Positions 1-10,056 of a DNA stretch of 64,000 nt are shown piece by piece (positions within the stretch are counted from its first letter, which is position 1; each line of letters opens with the position of its first letter). The translations under genes were made by a program, and so were the position numbers. The stretch is from Epiperipatus broadwayi. Taxonomy: Eukaryota > Onychophora > Udeonychophora > Euonychophora > Peripatidae. The stretch is from contig JAQFVV010006221.1 of NCBI GenBank assembly GCA_028023455.1, forward strand, positions 5,251,011 through 5,315,010, in the 5' to 3' direction. The notes under the pieces are model-generated. The model was not told where the DNA came from. It did not search any database and was given only the letters and a program-made list of their open reading frames with translations.

Positions 1-29
1 ATGTGATGTTTAGTGGTTTATTACTAATA

Positions 30-720
30 GTTGATATGTCTAACCTTCAAAAATACTTCACATTGAATTTAAACTAAAACTTGCAAATTGTTTTGAATAT
101 TAATGAACTGTGATGATAATTCAGACTTAGGAAAAATTCAATAAGATGATAATAGATACTTTACTAAAAAACAGTAACTCACCAGTAAACTTTTCAATTG
201 AGAACAAAGTAATATATGAAGAAAATAAGGCTTATGAAAATGTTTTAAATTGATTCATTACGAAGACTTGAATATAGTGAATTTACAAAAAAAGTTATAA
301 AAGAGAATAAAAGTCTCAAAAAAAAAAAAAATATCATCTTAATATTGGAAAATTATTTTAGCAATAAGAAGAAAAGATGGTACAATTATTAAAAAGAAGT
401 ACTTAATCATGAAATGTGTAAAGAATTTTACAAACATTATAAAGAACTATAAAAATAATAAAGAATAAAAAACATTCCCTACAATTACATCTTCTGAATT
501 CTGTATAATTATATCTTCTAAATTGCCAAGTGTTTTAAATGAAGAGGTTAGTTAGACATTCAAATAAATCTACTAAGTCTAGAAAGCAGAAATGATGGAA
601 TTATTTTGATATTTTAGAAGATCTAAGTAAAGAAATAAATTGTTGGCAAATTTTTATGCCAACTTTTTATACAAAGAAACATTTCCCAACGCCTGAAACT
701 TTGATGGAATATTTTGTTTA
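30..720 (+). mobile_element. Decayed RTE-type LINE fragment (linker between endonuclease and RT)
   Basis: This stretch aligns by eye with about 30,110-30,640 of the better preserved RTE copy in this window. Shared landmarks are 'GAATAAAAGTCT' at about 305, the 'AAAAGATGG' block at about 372, and 'GAATGAGGAAGTGAG'-like sequence at about 540. It corresponds to the linker between the apurinic-type endonuclease and the reverse transcriptase. No frame stays open for more than a few dozen codons, so it is dead. The same element resumes at about 3,845, so the intervening 3 kb looks like later insertions. The left end may run off the window. Confidence 0.65.
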
Positions 721-999
721 TTTTATAGGGCATGTAATATTAATAATAAATAAATTAGACGAGTGAATATTAACAAAACAAAACAAATATTTATTCTCAA
801 ATTCTAATTATGTAAAACAAAACAGAGAAAATAGTAAAATAAACTAGCATATATATAATAAAATTTCATTCGTAGTGATTTCAATGTTTTTGGATCTTTC
901 AATTACAAATTGTTTTGATATCTGGCATAATATTAGATAGTTGAATTATCATATCTGGTAGAGTATTGAGTGTTTTCCTGTACTTTGATTTGGTGTGTG

Positions 1000-2721
1000 G
1001 CATAATATGAAAATCCTGCCTAACATAAATGTTACATAAAAGGAAGCAAAACACAAATAGCTAGTTGACACATTGAGGTACTTATTTTTCTGTTAAATTT
1101 GTCCAGAAATCATTTTATGACAGTTGCTTGTACTTTTGTTTTAAATCAGACTTACTAATTTAATCAATTACATTTTCCTAATCATTTGCATTGAAGTCTA
1201 TTGATTTAGCTGTCATTGTAAATGGATTCCATACCTAAGAATTGTCTTTACTGAACTTCAGAAAATATTTCAAAAGGGTTGATAGTAAATCATGCAAGTG
1301 TTCTAAAATTGCATTGGAAACTTCATAATTTACTTTAGAATTTTTTTCAGTTAAAATTTATGTAAGGTGACCATATAATCAAAATTATTCTGTACAATTG
1401 TAAAAATCCAGAATTATAACTTCCTATCAAAAGATACAATTTTTTTTATTTCTTGCACTAAAAATTTTATTCTTTCCTTGTAATGATAAGTTAATATCAT
1501 TGCATTTAGTAAAAATATTTGCCGAATACCTAAGAACCATCAATCATGAACGATTTGTTAAAAATTCACTGAAATTCCATCCTAAATTATTTGATGTGGA
1601 AAAAAATCAGCAACTCGCTATGAAGTTCAAAAAAGTTTTAATAGTGTTTTTACTTTGGATAGTCATTTCACTTCAGTATGTAATAAAGGTTTAGTATTTT
1701 CATTATCCATTTCATCGCACAAAATTTTAATCTAGTTTGAGGTAGTCAAGAGTTTACATAGTTGTCGATTTTTATGGTTTCATTCAAAATAGTTTTTAAA
1801 TGTGTCAAAATTTTTTTTGTTACTAGTGTCTCTTTGCCTATGCAAAACATTGCTATTTTTGCGGCTTTTTTAGCTACTTGCAGAGTATGTGCTAAACTCT
1901 CTTCATCTTTTCTACCACTGCTTGAGCCCCATCTCTATAAATATCAATACACTTCTCCCAATCAATTTCCTATTTTAATTAATACAGTCGAATATATCTT
2001 CTCTGTTACTTGTTTTTTGTAGATATTCACATATGAGTAAATCTCCAATATTATTAACAAATATCAGTAATATCATGATTTACAATATCTGCAAAGTCAT
2101 CCATTTGCAATATATATTCACTGCAAAGTCTAAGTTGATGAATTAGCCCTTTCTCTATTTTGGCAGAAAGATCTTTGATGCAGTATAAAACAGTATTATT
2201 TGATAATTGTAATGTATCTTTTTTTAGCAATCTCTTTGTTTAACATGAATAATACAGTGTATTTTGCACAAGTCTTTATGAGAGTCTCCAATTATATGTT
2301 TCACTATTAAGTACAGTGCCACAAACTCATGTGAAAAGTTATCTTTGTTACATTTTCAGTTTTAGCAATGGTAATCATTTGAAGTTTATATTTTTTTCTA
2401 TTGAATCATGCATGTCATCTCTTTAAAAAAATGTATGTTCTTTATAAACAGCATAATTTGTTTCTAAGTACTCACAAAGTTTGGCTGGAGCCAACAAACT
2501 GTTTGTTAGTATTTTATTATATAAAAGACAATGCATCAGGAACATTTGGGTTGCCAATATGCATAAATCCCCAATTTAAATAATTTTCATTGTATTTTCT
2601 TTTTGGTATACTTTACCTGCTTTTTAATATTAGATTTTGAAGAAATCATAATTTCTTCTGTATCAGAAGAAATACTCGTCTCTCCTTGTTTTAAAGATCC
2701 TTTCTTTAACCAAGAATCCAT
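1000..2721 (-). pseudogene. ZBED5/FAM200-like hAT transposase, degenerate
   Basis: The minus strand starts at an ATG at 2,721 and reads MDSWLKKGSLKQGE, the N-terminal signature of the ZBED5/FAM200/GTF2IRD2-like branch of hAT-derived transposases. Shifted frames then give, in order, family-like blocks: 'GNPNVPDAL' and 'LLAPAKL' near a BED-type zinc-finger region, 'EYLQKTSNREDIFD' (about 1,970-2,030), 'LIFIEMG' where the family has its TDGA-type segment, and 'LLHTEVK' plus 'LFELHSELLIFF' (about 1,620-1,680). Live members catalyse cut-and-paste transposition in the nucleus. Here there are many stops and frameshifts, so it is a fossil. It lies antisense inside a split RTE element. Terminal inverted repeats were not found. 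Short + strand ORFs at 1,500-2,022 are its shadows. Confidence 0.8.
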
Positions 2722-3014
2722 GAGTAATTTTTGAATAATATTTACATTTTTAATATTGATCAGAACTATAATAAAACAAAAAAATTGTATTATTAAAGAC
2801 TACTCACACAAAAGTAAATGTTCAAAAAGTATTAAAAAATGTCATAATGTAAGAACAATTGTAATAAAAGTGATTTGATAAATATTTGGAAACAAAAATT
2901 ATAAATTGCAAAATAAATAAGATTTTAAAATATAAAATCATATGTAAAATAATAATAAAATAATAGTTTTCTACTTCACCTTTGAGTAGTAAGTAATTTA
3001 AACTGCGCTTTACA

Positions 3015-3260
3015 ACAAGAACATCTCAACATAATTATTTATATAGGAAAGCTATAAATAATACTGAATACAAGTCCATATTCTTTGAGCACCAAAGAAC
3101 TACAGGCCATGTGTTCGAACCCACTATAGCAAGAGCAATATGCACAGAACGTAACGATGTGAAACGAAAGATTAAGGAGGCTTGCTTTATTGCAAATGAC
3201 AACTGTGCAATAAACCGAAAGGAATCGTGCTTTGCAATTTCCAGAAAATGGTCGTTATGA
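3015..3260 (+). pseudogene. Penelope-like element, GIY-YIG endonuclease C-terminal fragment
   Basis: An open + frame of about 75 codons ends at a TGA near 3,258. It contains 'HQRTTGHVFEP', then 'ERNDVKRKIKEACFI' and 'CAINRKE', and finishes 'SRKW'. An E-x-N followed by KRK-x-x-EA-x-FI and then INR is typical of the end of GIY-YIG nuclease domains fused to Penelope-like reverse transcriptases. The catalytic GIY and YIG start of the domain and all of the RT are absent, so this is a 5'-truncated fragment. The following 140 bp (to about 3,400) is shared in inverted orientation with 45,650-45,885, which marks it as the 3' end of a repeated element. Family assignment is from motif memory, not a search. 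Confidence 0.65.
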
Positions 3261-3400
3261 ATTTGCATAAATCACCACTGAACTTCAAGTAAAGTAGGCT
3301 ATGAATATGGAGACTTAAGATCTCTGAAAACACTTAGCCATATAACTCTTTAATAATATTTTGCAATCTTCACTTTTTTGCGTAAAGTGCAGTAAAATAA
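3260..3400 (+). repeat. 3' tail of Penelope-like element shared with 45.7 kb
   Basis: The block with 'AGGCTATGAATATGGAGACT' and 'AGCCATATAACTCT' recurs on the minus strand at about 45,660-45,800. It follows the GIY-YIG stop codon directly, as a 3' untranslated tail would. I looked for a hammerhead core (CTGANGA with GAAA) in this tail and did not find one. Confidence 0.55.
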
Positions 3401-3844
3401 TAATGTAATTATAATAAAAAATAATTTATAATTATTATAAAAGAAAAATTGTAATAATAAAAAATGTATGTGAGTCAGTTCAAGCCTATTATAATTAAGC
3501 AAAATAATACATTATGTTTATTATACAGCTATTATCATGAATAATATCTGTTCAACTGGTAAAGCCAATGTCTGCTTACTTTGATAGATTGCTATGTGAT
3601 GTTTTAGTGGTTTAACTGTTGATGTCACAATCAGCATTAAGCATGTGCAGATCTTCCCACCAGCATGTTTTAACACGTTAAAAATGTTCAATTTGACGCA
3701 GCATTTAAAATCATATAAAGCTTATATCAATTTTCATAATTTTTCATGGAATACTTAATGACTTTCAACATAATACTGGTATTCCATGGTACATAGTTTG
3801 GTAAATGCTAGCCTGAATGATATAAATATATGAAACAGATGGAA

Positions 3845-4285
3845 GAAGAATTAATGATAGTAATATTAACTAGATATTAGAAATACAGTCTTATTATTAT
3901 AACTCATTTATGTACAATTTTGGATTCAAACCAAAAAAAAATGGATTTAAAATGATTTTAGCACTGCATATTAAGTGAAGTTGTTGAAAAGATTAATGAG
4001 TATGAATTGCCAATACACTTCAAATTTGTTGGTTTTGAAAAGGCATTTGACTATATAAGCATGAATATGTAGATGCGAGATATTATGAGATTCTGAAAAA
4101 TATTTGTCAAAGTGTAACAATAGTAATTAGATTATATGCTGTTTCACAGTGTGATTCCATATCTACAAAACTTTTTTTACAGCATTTTTATGATATTTAT
4201 TTTATGAATAAATGGGAAGCTAAGAGAATAAAAATAAATGGAGATTATTTTTAAATCATCTAGATTTTTCAGATATTAATAGCTT
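3845..4285 (+). mobile_element. Decayed RTE-type LINE fragment (reverse transcriptase palm)
   Basis: This stretch aligns with about 30,745-31,320 of the main RTE copy. It keeps the equivalents of 'FVGFEKAFDYI' (the FxDYxKAFD RT block, about 4,020-4,060), the 'TVIRLY'-like stretch, and 'KWEAKRIKINGDY' (about 4,205-4,250). The YxDD-like block is destroyed. It looks like the continuation of the fragment at 30-720, interrupted by about 3 kb of insertions. Its right end abuts hammerhead repeat A. Confidence 0.7.
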
Positions 4286-4289
4286 TAGC

Positions 4290-4892
4290 AATATAACATC
4301 ACCAAAGTAGTTGGGGATAGGGATAATTCTAGATAGAGATTTTAAATGATTTCTCTTCCGGCATTTATCTGAAAAGTTTGTTTATTTTAGAGCTATTAGC
4401 ATACTTGGTATATTACATTTGTAGTACAAGCTTAATAAGTTAAGTAACATGATGTATGACTTGATTTTCCTATTATTATAGTTTTGCTTTTGAGGCTTTG
4501 GTGATGTTATATTGTTAAAGCTATTAATATATGGTGGGTCTGTATTTAGTTCAGACCCATATGGCTATTTAAGTTAGATAGCTGGATTTGAAACATATAA
4601 ATGTCTGAAAATTTCAGATTTTCTACTTAATAGTTAGGTATTAGATAAATGCTGTGCTTGAGTTGGTATTTTAGATCTAGTATCTGAATATCCAAGTTCC
4701 TCACTGAAGAGAGCCATCAGCTTGAAACCGATTTGGAGATAGGGGTATTTCTAAATAGAGATTTTAAATGCTTTCTCTTCCGGTATTTATCAGAAAAGCT
4801 GGTTTAGAGCTATTAGCATGCTCAGCATATTATATTTGTAATACAAGCTTAATAAATTAAGTCACGTGATTTATGACTTGATTTTCTTAATA
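4290..4892 (+). mobile_element. Hammerhead tandem repeat, locus A (retrozyme-like, about 1.4 units)
   Basis: This locus holds two head-to-tail copies of a repeat about 422 bp long; the block beginning TAGAGATTTTAAAT recurs at 4,334 and 4,756. The same family occurs at 18,538-19,247. The second unit contains a type I hammerhead fold (4,686-4,750, separate entry). The first unit begins near 4,290, close to where the self-cleavage product would begin, although the exact edge is blurred. Both loci stop at the same point in the unit, after 'TATGACTT' and a T-rich run. No long ORF is present, so any movement would need proteins from another element. The array sits directly after RTE sequence. Confidence 0.65.
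4686..4750 (+). ncRNA. Hammerhead ribozyme-like fold, type I (locus A)
   Basis: The core CTGAAGA at 4,704-4,710 fits CUGANGA. Stem II is GAGC (4,711-4,714) with GCTT (4,720-4,723) and loop CATCA, followed by GAAA at 4,724-4,727. Outer stem I pairs GAATATCC (4,686-4,693) with GGGTATTT (4,743-4,750) over eight positions. Inner stem I pairs TCCTCA with TGGAGA, with one C/A mismatch. Stem III is damaged: the GG expected before the cleavage site is missing ('ACCGATTT'), so this copy probably does not cleave efficiently. Identification rests on manual folding and on covariation with locus B. Confidence 0.65.
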
Positions 4893-4894
4893 TA

Positions 4895-7440
4895 TATATA
4901 TATTCCCCACAAAGAATTAATATTAGTGGGCATCAAATTTAATGTGACTATTGATAACATATAAATATTTCTATAGAATTGCACATTATTTTTCAGTCAT
5001 GCATTCCTTGTTATAATTACGGAATCAATCATTCAATTTTGGTCGTTATTTTCTATTTTCAACTTTTCTAAGCATTATATAACTTTTATAACAAATTAGA
5101 TTGTCTCAGTATTTACGATTTAAATAAACTTCCCAGGTTGGTTTTTTTTTCTGATAAAAGGTACACTTTTTTTTTTTCTGCTGATTGAAAATCTTCGCAG
5201 ATTCCACATTTCATAAGCATCAGTTCTTTTCTCACGTTTTTTAATTGCTACATATTTACATTCATCAAATGACAAAAAAATATCTTAGTCTTTGTATTAA
5301 ATTATATATTTTTGTATCTGCAGATCTTTTCTAGGCTTTTTATTGCAAGTCTGCTAAACGCCCAATTGTGGTGAACTTCTTGATATCTGAATTATTAAAA
5401 CTATACAATTTAATAATAATTTTAAATTACACCCTCATCCTGTTGATATAATCTTTATCCTTTTTTAAAATCTATTTCACAAATGATTTTCTCCATCCTT
5501 TATTGAGTATGCAATTGTTTTTATTTCAATCTGATTTATTATATTTTTAGTATACAGTTTAAATCTGTGGTGCTTAATATGTAATTTTTTCTTAGTTAAT
5601 ATGAAATTAATCTTTTTTTCACAACTTCTAGGCTTGCATAGAGATTTCAAATAATAACACATCTGTTATAGTAAAGTCATTTTGAATTAAAAAAAATTTC
5701 CCATTTATTTTGTTTTTGTTATCAATTTCTCTCTTGTGAAAGATTATATTAAGTTTTTTTATTAGATTCTTTTCCATCTAGAAATGTTTGCATGAAGTCT
5801 AAAAGGGATTTGAGTGATATTTTTCATATTGCAATTTTTTTCTTTTTCATCTTAAAATATAGTGTTAACTATTCTCTTCCTGTCTAGGTATTGCTTAATT
5901 TTGAAATCAAATCACAATTTGATTACTCCTTGTGATGTAGGCCGGTTGTGTGGGTGTTTGGGGAGGCAGGGTAGAATTAGTTTTTTTTAATAATAATGTA
6001 GGAGGTAATTTGACTTTATCTTCATAATTAATTAAAATAATTCTGTATAACTGACCTTATTAAAACTATCCTGGCTGTTTATGTCTTTATGGTAAAGTTC
6101 TGTTCATGATAACATTTTTGTCTTTGTTATACTAGTTTTGTCTATTTCTTGATATTCTTTATCCTACTTATTAGCATTTATTCAAATAGTTTTCTTTGAA
6201 TCATGTTAGCATATAATAATCATTACACAATGTTATCTTGAAATGGAAATTAGAAAATTTGAATTGAGTTTGTTATTGGAAAATTTTTGGCCTATTTAAA
6301 TATTTACTCTTCTATTGTTATAAAGTCTTAGTTGCAGTCTATTTAAAAGCTTAGATGATCAATATGAAAAAGAACCAATACAATGTTAGAAGATTTCCAA
6401 TGACTATTTTCATAATTTGGCTTTCGGTCTGGTTGACATATTACTAAAAACTATAGACTGTTTAACCATATATTTAATATTATACTTGTTATTCTACTTT
6501 ATTGACTTCACAGTTTCAAATATGTTTTTTGAGCCAGACCATAAATCCTTGAAGTTAAACAGTTTGAAAACATACATTACACAAAACTATCTTATAAGAA
6601 TCATATTTTTAGTAAACAGTTATTTCACCATAATCATCTTTTAATAAATAAATAATTTTTTTTTTTTTTCCTTAGATTAGAAATTTTTATAAATGTTTAA
6701 CTTTATGTACAGATTTTAAATGTTTTAAAAGTCAAAAATATATATATAACTTTTCATAGATGTACTTAAATCTTTCACTTTACTATATTTTTTTGAAACA
6801 TGAGAAAAAGTCTACATGTATAACACATATTAACCATTTACATTTTTTTAAGCTTACACATATATTTTTATAAACTACAATTAACTGTTATATTTTAAAC
6901 AAAATGGCTTTTTCAAAATTATGCTTTACTTGGCCTAATTAAACAAACCTGGTAGGATCAAAGTGCATATTAGAAAATCACTAACATATTTTTTCCAATA
7001 TCTACAATCACATATTTGAAATGTAAGAAGATTAAGTATAGTTTTTAGAGATTTATTAAGTACATAATCAATTTCTGTAACTGACTACTATATTTGTTGT
7101 ACCGGTCACTTAGATCTTCTTTCGATCATTGAGGGTGCCACTAAGTCACTAACTACCTAAAAAAGACTTTCCTGAGCGGATGTGATTACTCTGTGTCAAA
7201 AGCTAAGTTTAAATTTTTCACCCTTATATGATTAATCATCTGAGATCGTTGATATAAAGACTGTTTGCTTGTAATATGAAAGGGAGGAATAAATTGTGAT
7301 CAAGTGAGATAGATTTATTTGAATTTGGAAAGATCAGGAATTGTTAACGGTTGGAGAAGTTTATTTTGTTGAATGTGTGTTAATGTAAGGATATTTTATA
7401 ACTAAGTTGTATATAAGATTAGTTGGTTTTTTAGTAAGTT
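4895..7440. other. AT-rich stretch without recognisable genes
   Basis: This stretch holds poly-A/T runs, an AT microsatellite at about 4,890-4,905 and short low-complexity ORFs, such as a hydrophobic 75-codon frame at 6,417-6,644 that I do not believe. Sequence near 7,090-7,290 is somewhat richer in G and C and may belong to the 5' region of the CR1 copy that follows; I could not prove that. Confidence 0.5.
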
Positions 7441-7639
7441 TGCTACTAAGAATTTTTTTAAATTTAAGAACAATGATTTATTTGAGGAAAAAAAGATAAC
7501 ATTTTGGGGGTCTAAGGTCAGAAAACACATGGTTATCGATCAATCGTTTTTGAAAGTAAAGTTTTTATCTTTCCGTGCAAAGGAGTTTGAAGAGTAGGAG
7601 AGGAAGTATAAAGTCAAATATAGAGTAGGTGACTTGGAA

Positions 7640-7870
7640 AATAAGGAATAGGATTGCATTTGAATTCCACAATGTGTATATCATCAGAAAGAAATTAGGC
7701 GTGCTATGGTAGAGTGTACCGTATGTAATGAGGTTTATGACTTGAAATGTTTAAATAAGACTAGGAAGGATATAACAGGTTTATGGTTATGTAGACGGTG
7801 TGTAAATGTGATAAAAGAGATGAAAAAGTGGTTTCTAGGTGCAGATCATTTAAAGAGAAAGTCAGGAGAA
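7640..7870 (+). pseudogene. CR1 ORF1 N-terminal part: PHD-like zinc finger
   Basis: One frame reads C-T-V-C, then DLKC, then W-L-C-R-R-C, followed by 'VNVIKEMKKWF'. This is the spacing of the second half of a PHD finger: C-x2-C, x-x-x-C, W-x-C-x2-C. An upstream C-x5-C pair ('CIxIPQC', where x is now a stop) would supply the first ligands. In CR1-like elements PHD fingers lie at the start of ORF1 and are thought to mediate chromatin or nucleic-acid contacts; that role is family knowledge. In-frame stops make this copy nonfunctional. A charged, lysine/glutamate-rich stretch that could be a coiled coil follows to about 8,130. Confidence 0.65.
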
Positions 7871-8139
7871 ATGGAGTAAAATGTAGTTGAGGGAGACAGG
7901 ATAGAATATGTTTTTAGTGGAGTGACAAGAGATATGGATGAAAAAATAGGTAGTGCAATGGAGATGGTTAGCCAAAGAATAAGTAAGATAGAGGAAGAGG
8001 TAAAAGATATAGAAGCAAATTAAAATCATTAGAGACAAAGTGTGAGAAGATAAAGAAATTATTGAGTAGGAATGATAAGGAAGTAGATAAGGAAGTCCAG
8101 AAAAGGTAGTAGAGAAGGTTATGAATGAAGCAGAGAAAG

Positions 8140-8620
8140 TAGTCTGAGATAGTATTGATAGGAGATTCACTAATTTGAGAATGTGGACATATAATTGCAA
8201 GGGAAAATAGAAACAGGTATGTAAGAGTATGTTTGCCTGGAGCTAGAATTAGAGATGTTGCTAATAAAGTAAAGAAGCAAGGGAGTAGAGATGTGTATGT
8301 TATGGTAGGGTCTAATAATTTGTCAGAGCCATCTGAGAAAGTAATGGATGAGTACATAGAATTAATTAGGAATTTCAGTAAGATTAAAGGAACAGTAGAA
8401 ATAGTTGGATTATTACCAAGATTTGACAAGAGGTATATGTTAGATAGGGAATGTTGTATAAATGAGAGATTGAAAAAATTGTGTGAGAGAAATGATGTTA
8501 TGTTTGTGGATGTGTGGGATTTTTTATTGGAAAGAGGGAATTATATAGTAAAGATGGATTGCACTTAAGAAAACAAGGAAGTGAAGTTTTAGGGAGTCTG
8601 ATTTATCAAGAATATAGTTC
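8140..8620 (+). pseudogene. CR1 ORF1 C-terminal part: SGNH/GDSL esterase domain
   Basis: The frame reads 'IVLIGDSLI' (block I, GDS with the catalytic serine), then a stop, then 'VCLPGARIRDV', 'VMVGSNNL' (GSNN, the block III asparagine), a long helical segment, and 'DCTHLRKQGSEVLG' (the D-x-x-H of block V). These are the catalytic landmarks of SGNH hydrolases. The longest uninterrupted piece is 8,233-8,568; a TAA follows directly after the block V aspartate-cysteine-threonine in that frame. In CR1-like LINEs this esterase follows the PHD and coiled coil in ORF1. The substrate is unknown. Copy 2 preserves the same blocks at 25,180-25,640. Confidence 0.75.
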
Positions 8621-8718
8621 AGGAAAGGGGGTGGGGTTTAAATTGCAGGGTTATCAGAAAGAAGAAGAATGGATGGGAAATAAGAAATAAACAAAGGGTA
8701 GCTGATTTAGATATAAAT

Positions 8719-9050
8719 GTGGATGTGGAGAGAGAATGGGTCTGTAAAATTAATGGTAAGCAAGTTATTTATAAATGTAATGGAGAAGAAAGAGTCAAAA
8801 GAATTTATAAAAGAATAGTTAGGGAAGAAGAAATTGTTAAAATTGGGTATTTGAATATGCAAGGTGGTAGGAAACCAAAAAAGTGGCTGGAATTAAACAA
8901 AGCAATTAAAAATGAAGAGCTTGAGGTATTAGCAATAGTGGGAACACATCTAAGACAAGAATAACCTATTCTGGAAGACTTGGTATGGCAAGGTATAAAT
9001 AGAAAAAAAAGGGATGATGGTATAGGAGTTATGTCAAAAAAATATTTGGT
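8719..9050 (+). pseudogene. CR1 ORF2 start: APE-type endonuclease N-terminus
   Basis: The frame contains 'VKIGYLNMQGGRKPKKW' and 'LEVLAIVGTHLRQE', matching the first two blocks of apurinic-type endonucleases in LINE ORF2. The catalytic glutamate position (ETHL in the family) is glycine here (GTHL), while copy 2 keeps 'VVETYL'. Sequence then reads 'LVWQGINRKKRDDGIGVMSK' and homology to copy 2 stops at about 9,050 where a foreign insertion begins. The substitution, the stop at 8,962-8,964 and the missing RT make it inactive. Confidence 0.7.
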
Positions 9051-9515
9051 ACTTATTACTTGGCCGTTTGATGGCATTGTTGCTAGGCAAAAACAGTACA
9101 ATGCAACATTACCGGGCCATGATTTTTAACGACTTTCGTTTCTTAAAAAAATACGGAGCCTTTTTTTTTTTTTTGGCTATATGCCAATTTTTTTGTTGTT
9201 GTTGTTGGCTTTATTTGTATACCACTGATATAGTAAAACTTTTAGTTTTAAAACCAATTTTTATTATCTTTTTTAAAAAAGAAAAACAAACCAAAAATAA
9301 CTTTTTTGTCTCTAACTTTTATTTCAGTGAGGACAAAGTATCCCCCCCCCCCCCGAATTAAAAGAATTTCGAAAAATTTGACTTTCTCAAAAAAATACAG
9401 CTACTTTTTTTTGGCTTTATTTGTATACCGCTGACATAGTTAAACTTTTAGTTTTAAAATCAATTTTTATTACCTTTTTTAAAAAATGAAAACAAACCAA
9501 AAATAACTTTTGTCT
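9051..9515. repeat. Insertion inside CR1 copy 1: two tandem diverged units
   Basis: A T-rich block of about 100 bp ('GGCTTTATTTGTATACC' to 'AAACAAACCAAAAATAACTTTT') occurs at about 9,208-9,313 and again at about 9,411-9,510. The preceding 'ACTTTC..AAAAAAATACNG' pieces (about 9,131 and 9,381) are also paired, so this is a tandem pair. A run of about 13 C lies between the copies (9,342-9,354). The sequence replaces about 2.5 kb of CR1 ORF2. I do not recognise the family. Confidence 0.6.
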
Positions 9516-9764
9516 CAGAGATGGAGAATTCGTATGGAGAGTAAAAAGAGTATAAATACATATAGAAGTAAACTGAATATTGGGTGTGAGTTAATTTATG
9601 ATAATAGCAAGAAAAGTAGTTTACTGTTTAAGGCTCTAATGGTATCTTTAGCAACAGGGGATTATACACGTAAACGGAAAAACATGGGTGATTTAGTCTT
9701 CAAGTTGTGTAAGGAAGGCATAGAAAATATTAGGCATGTGTTAATTGAATGTAAATGCCTGTAG
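9515..9764 (+). pseudogene. CR1 ORF2 C-terminal tail
   Basis: The frame 'TRKRKNMGDLVFKLCKEGIENIRHVLIECKCL' resembles the cysteine/histidine-containing C-terminal tail of LINE ORF2 proteins (C, then H and C spaced as in RHxLIxC). It is nearly the same as the tail at 32,150-32,255, which belongs to copy 2. A stop follows at about 9,762, and then a 3' UTR of about 290 bp that ends at CATCACATCACAT. Translation here would need the missing RT upstream, so this is a remnant. Confidence 0.7.
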
Positions 9765-10056
9765 GTAAAATGGATACAAATAATAAAGTTGTGGAAAAAT
9801 AAATATAAGGAAAATGATTAACAGAAAATGGCTTATTGATTTTTATGCTAGGTTTGGGAAAAGATAAGGGGGATTTAGATATAAAAGCCATGGAGTTGAC
9901 AAAGAATATATTGTGGAAATGGGATGAAGCAGGATATGGGAAAACTTAGGATGGGGAATGGAAAGGGGAGGTAAAGTTGCTAACAGGTTTCTCTGGGCAT
10001 AGTTGCTGAGAGATTCTTGACTCTATAAGGAGATGTCACAGTGCATCACATCACAT

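Larger units (their letters stand above)
7480..10056 (+). mobile_element. CR1-type LINE, copy 1 (internally replaced)
   Basis: This is a non-LTR retrotransposon with an ORF1 carrying PHD-like and SGNH-esterase domains, an ORF2 endonuclease start, and an ORF2 C-terminal end with 3' UTR. Against copy 2 at 24.9-32.55 kb, homology runs to about 9,050, stops, and resumes at about 9,515, so about 2.5 kb of ORF2 is lost and replaced by a different repeat. The 3' end is CATCACATCACAT at 10,044-10,056, the same terminus as copy 2 at 32,541-32,553. The 5' edge is uncertain. The PHD-plus-esterase ORF1 architecture is established knowledge for CR1-like elements. Confidence 0.8.

Noticed and set aside
1500-2022. 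Two + strand ORFs as genes
   Set aside because: They are antisense shadows of the hAT transposase remnant on the minus strand.
6417-6644. Hydrophobic 75-codon ORF as a membrane protein
   Set aside because: AT-rich sequence encodes leucine, isoleucine and phenylalanine by composition; no conserved motif, start context or promoter.
7862-8429. Minus-strand ORFs of 112 and 153 codons
   Set aside because: Antisense to the purine-rich CR1 ORF1 coiled-coil and esterase region; the apparent serine/leucine-rich proteins arise from that bias.
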